Assembly (NCBI RefSeq): GCF_004795745.1
Contig: NZ_SDGV01000004.1
Span: 186,001-250,000 of the forward strand
Direction: 5' to 3'
Length of the DNA stretch: 64,000 nucleotides
Source: Vagococcus silagei
GTDB lineage: Bacteria > Bacillota > Bacilli > Lactobacillales > Vagococcaceae
Shown: one piece after another, positions 62,752 through 64,000 of the stretch
Layout: every line of letters starts with the position of its first letter
Position numbering within the stretch: the stretch's first letter is position 1
Position numbers and translations under genes: made by a program
The notes under the pieces: model-generated
Told to the model about the DNA's origin: nothing
What the model saw: only the letters and a program-made list of their open reading frames with translations
The model's database searches: none

Positions 62752-63288
62752 ATGGAAGAAGAAGAATTAATTGATTGCTATCATGGATTAATATTAGGTG
62801 CATTAAAAAAGTGTCATGTTTACTACACCAATCCCAATTTTGAAGACTATGTCCAGATCGCACGTATTACACTTATTCAGTGTCACCGCGAGGAAATCAA
62901 GAAAGATCCTACATTACCTCATTTTAATAGCTTTGCTTATCAACGCATCTATTGGAAAATTATGGATACTTTAAGAGAAGAACAACGTCTAACCTTACGC
63001 GAAGTTCAAGTTGAGCCACTCACACTTGCCGAGTCTATGAATCAAACCTCGATCGATGAAAGTCTGCTGAGTGCTGAAGAACAGATTGAAAAACTAATGC
63101 CTTATTTGACAAAGCAAGAAATTAATTATTTGATTGATTCCTTAGTGCATCAACTGACGGTTTCGGAAATTTCTCTTAAATATCATGTGTCTAGGAGAGC
63201 TGTTTATAACTGGAGAAATCATACTTCGTTAAAATTTTTAAAATATTTTAACGAAAAGGGTTCACAAAATGAGGAGCAATTTCGTTAA
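62752..63288 (+). CDS. ComX/SigH-like alternative sigma factor
   Basis: A 178-residue sigma-70-type protein. Region 2 is recognised in FEDYVQIARITLIQCHREE and FAYQRIYWKIMDTLREEQR; region 4 is an HTH at the end (LTVSEISLKYHVSRRAVYNWR). Its size and lack of regions 1 and 3 fit ComX/SigH-type competence sigma factors of Lactobacillales rather than an ECF with anti-sigma, and none is next to it. AGGAGAGACACAGAC precedes the ATG. It is followed by DUF1659- and DUF2922-type genes on the same strand. The competence role is inferred. Confidence 0.7.
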   Translation: MEEEELIDCYHGLILGALKKCHVYYTNPNFEDYVQIARITLIQCHREEIKKDPTLPHFNSFAYQRIYWKIMDTLREEQRLTLREVQVEPLTLAESMNQTSIDESLLSAEEQIEKLMPYLTKQEINYLIDSLVHQLTVSEISLKYHVSRRAVYNWRNHTSLKFLKYFNEKGSQNEEQFR

Positions 63289-63347
63289 TACTAGTGTAAG
63301 CAGCGCGCAAGACTTACAAAACAAATAAAATAAAAGGAAGTGGTCTC

Positions 63348-63557
63348 ATGTCAGCAAACTTTGAAGAAAAAAAAGTCCAACTGAATTACGATAACTTAAC
63401 TGGAGAAAAAACTAGAAAACAAACTATCTCAAATATCAGTGAGGAGGCAACAAATGAAAATATTATTTCATTTGCTCGATTACTTAACTCGATTGCTCCA
63501 GAAAGCGAACCCCTGCACGATCTATTTATCATTGAAAGTCACCGTCATACATTATAA
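63348..63557 (+). CDS. DUF1659-like small protein
   Basis: A 69-residue protein with VQLNYDNLTGEKTRKQTISNI followed by a helical LLNSIAPESEPLHDLFIIE. The strand-turn-strand then helix plan is that of DUF1659, whose genes are commonly followed by DUF2922 as here. Function is unknown. AAAGGAAGTGGTCTC precedes the ATG. It lies 59 bp after the sigma gene with no terminator between. Confidence 0.65.
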   Translation: MSANFEEKKVQLNYDNLTGEKTRKQTISNISEEATNENIISFARLLNSIAPESEPLHDLFIIESHRHTL

Positions 63558-63574
63558 GAGGAGGATCATAAAAA

Positions 63575-63787
63575 ATGAAAAAACTAAACATGATTTTTTT
63601 AAATAGTCTAGGAAAACAAGTTACATTAACACCAACTTTAGCAAAAGAAGATTTAGACAAAGAAACAGTGCAAAAATTAATGACCGACATCAGTGATCTT
63701 GGTATTTTTGAAAAAGACGATGTGAAGCTTTACTCCACACCAAAAGCGGCAAAATACGTCGAAACGATTACAACAGAGATTTTCTAA
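63575..63787 (+). CDS. DUF2922-like small protein
   Basis: A 70-residue protein, MKKLNMIFLNSLGKQVTLTP, then a helix and YSTPKAAKYVETITTEIF, matching DUF2922. AGAGGAGGATCATAAAAA precedes the ATG, 17 bp after the DUF1659-type stop. The pair is probably in the sigma-factor transcript, which ends at the terminator at 63813. Confidence 0.75.
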   Translation: MKKLNMIFLNSLGKQVTLTPTLAKEDLDKETVQKLMTDISDLGIFEKDDVKLYSTPKAAKYVETITTEIF

Positions 63788-63812
63788 TCAATTTCTTAGA
63801 ATTAAAGAAACT

Positions 63813-63846
63813 GAGGCTAGCCGTGGGGTTTAGCCTCTGTTTTTTA
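63813..63846 (+). terminator. Terminator after the DUF2922 gene
   Basis: Arms GAGGCTA (63813-63819) and TAGCCTC (63831-63837) followed by TGTTTTTT. Confidence 0.8.
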
Positions 63847-63948
63847 GATATAAAAAAAATATTAAAAAAAATAAAAGAAAATAAAAAATAAATAATTCCT
63901 TTGCCTATATTATTAATGAAGTTCGTTCAAGAGAGCAGGGAATATAAA

Positions 63949-64000
63949 ATGACAGAAAAATATTTGGTTACAACACAAAACATCCATGACAAAGACAGCA
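63949..64000 (+). CDS. Start of an unidentified gene cut by the window edge
   Basis: An ATG at 63949 begins MTEKYLVTTQNIHDKDS and stays open to the edge. A GCAGGGAA stretch 7-8 bp upstream could be its ribosome site, and an A/T-rich gap after the terminator at 63813 would hold the promoter. Only 17 codons are visible, so no product can be named. Confidence 0.4.
   Translation, partial: MTEKYLVTTQNIHDKDS

Noticed and set aside
1-64000. tRNA, rRNA or CRISPR features
   Set aside because: I saw no cloverleaf with a CCA-type end, no rRNA signature and no regularly spaced repeats with unique spacers; the palindromic units near 40.9 kb are hairpins in tandem, not a CRISPR.

Overview
This is a low-GC Gram-positive chromosome segment of the order Lactobacillales, most likely Enterococcaceae and probably close to Vagococcus or Enterococcus. 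The evidence is a PhoPR pair of Firmicute type, ClpE with a CtsR operator, ptsHI, a WxL surface protein, an LPQTG sortase substrate, YkuJ and DUF1827 proteins, and a ComK-like regulator beside a ComX-like sigma factor. The genus is an inference from gene content. I see no tRNA, rRNA or CRISPR.

Layout. 1-2.1 kb: purE-purK-purB on the minus strand, behind a consensus promoter and a pair of inverted PurBoxes. 2.1-6.2 kb: an accessory patch with four small immunity-type genes lacking a toxin partner, and three copies of one membrane-protein family (one intact, one broken by a single in-frame TGA, one reduced to its C-terminal end). It is edged by copies of a palindromic intergenic repeat that recurs near 40.9 kb. 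6.4-13.2 kb: an FGGY sugar kinase, hisS, an amino-acid permease, and a secreted GH25 lysozyme with six C-terminal wall-binding-type repeats. 13.3-17 kb: a CDF metal exporter, a FAD-dependent amino-acid oxidase, small unknown genes and engB.

17-28.8 kb: phoR, phoP and pstS behind a Pho box, a lone WxL protein, a decayed IS30-family element, then clpX and tig. This block appears to have entered between clpX and engB, which are often neighbours. 28.8-41 kb: ykuJ, a beta-hydroxyacid-type dehydrogenase, an OpgB/LtaS-like phosphoglycerol transferase, ptsHI, clpE with its CtsR operator, a DUF1827 protein, two related surface proteins (one sortase-anchored, one membrane-anchored), a PHP phosphoesterase and an aldo/keto reductase.

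41-52 kb: a GNAT enzyme, a methyltransferase, a B3/B4-domain protein, a DUF2200 protein, a complete BceAB-BceRS antimicrobial-peptide module with a likely operator between its halves, and a cluster of unknown envelope proteins with one lipoprotein. 52-61.6 kb: prfC, several membrane proteins (CNNM/CBS, AI-2E family), GNAT, a DUF402 nucleotide phosphatase, mutY and recX. 61.6-64 kb: a ComK-like regulator and a ComX/SigH-like sigma factor transcribed divergently, with DUF1659- and DUF2922-type genes after the sigma gene.

The most interesting area is the divergent ComK-like/sigma-factor locus, which puts two competence-type master regulators around one control region carrying an exact 14-bp palindrome, a repeated half-site 20 bp away over the -35, and a cre-like site. 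The next most interesting are the repeat family and the immunity patch it borders.
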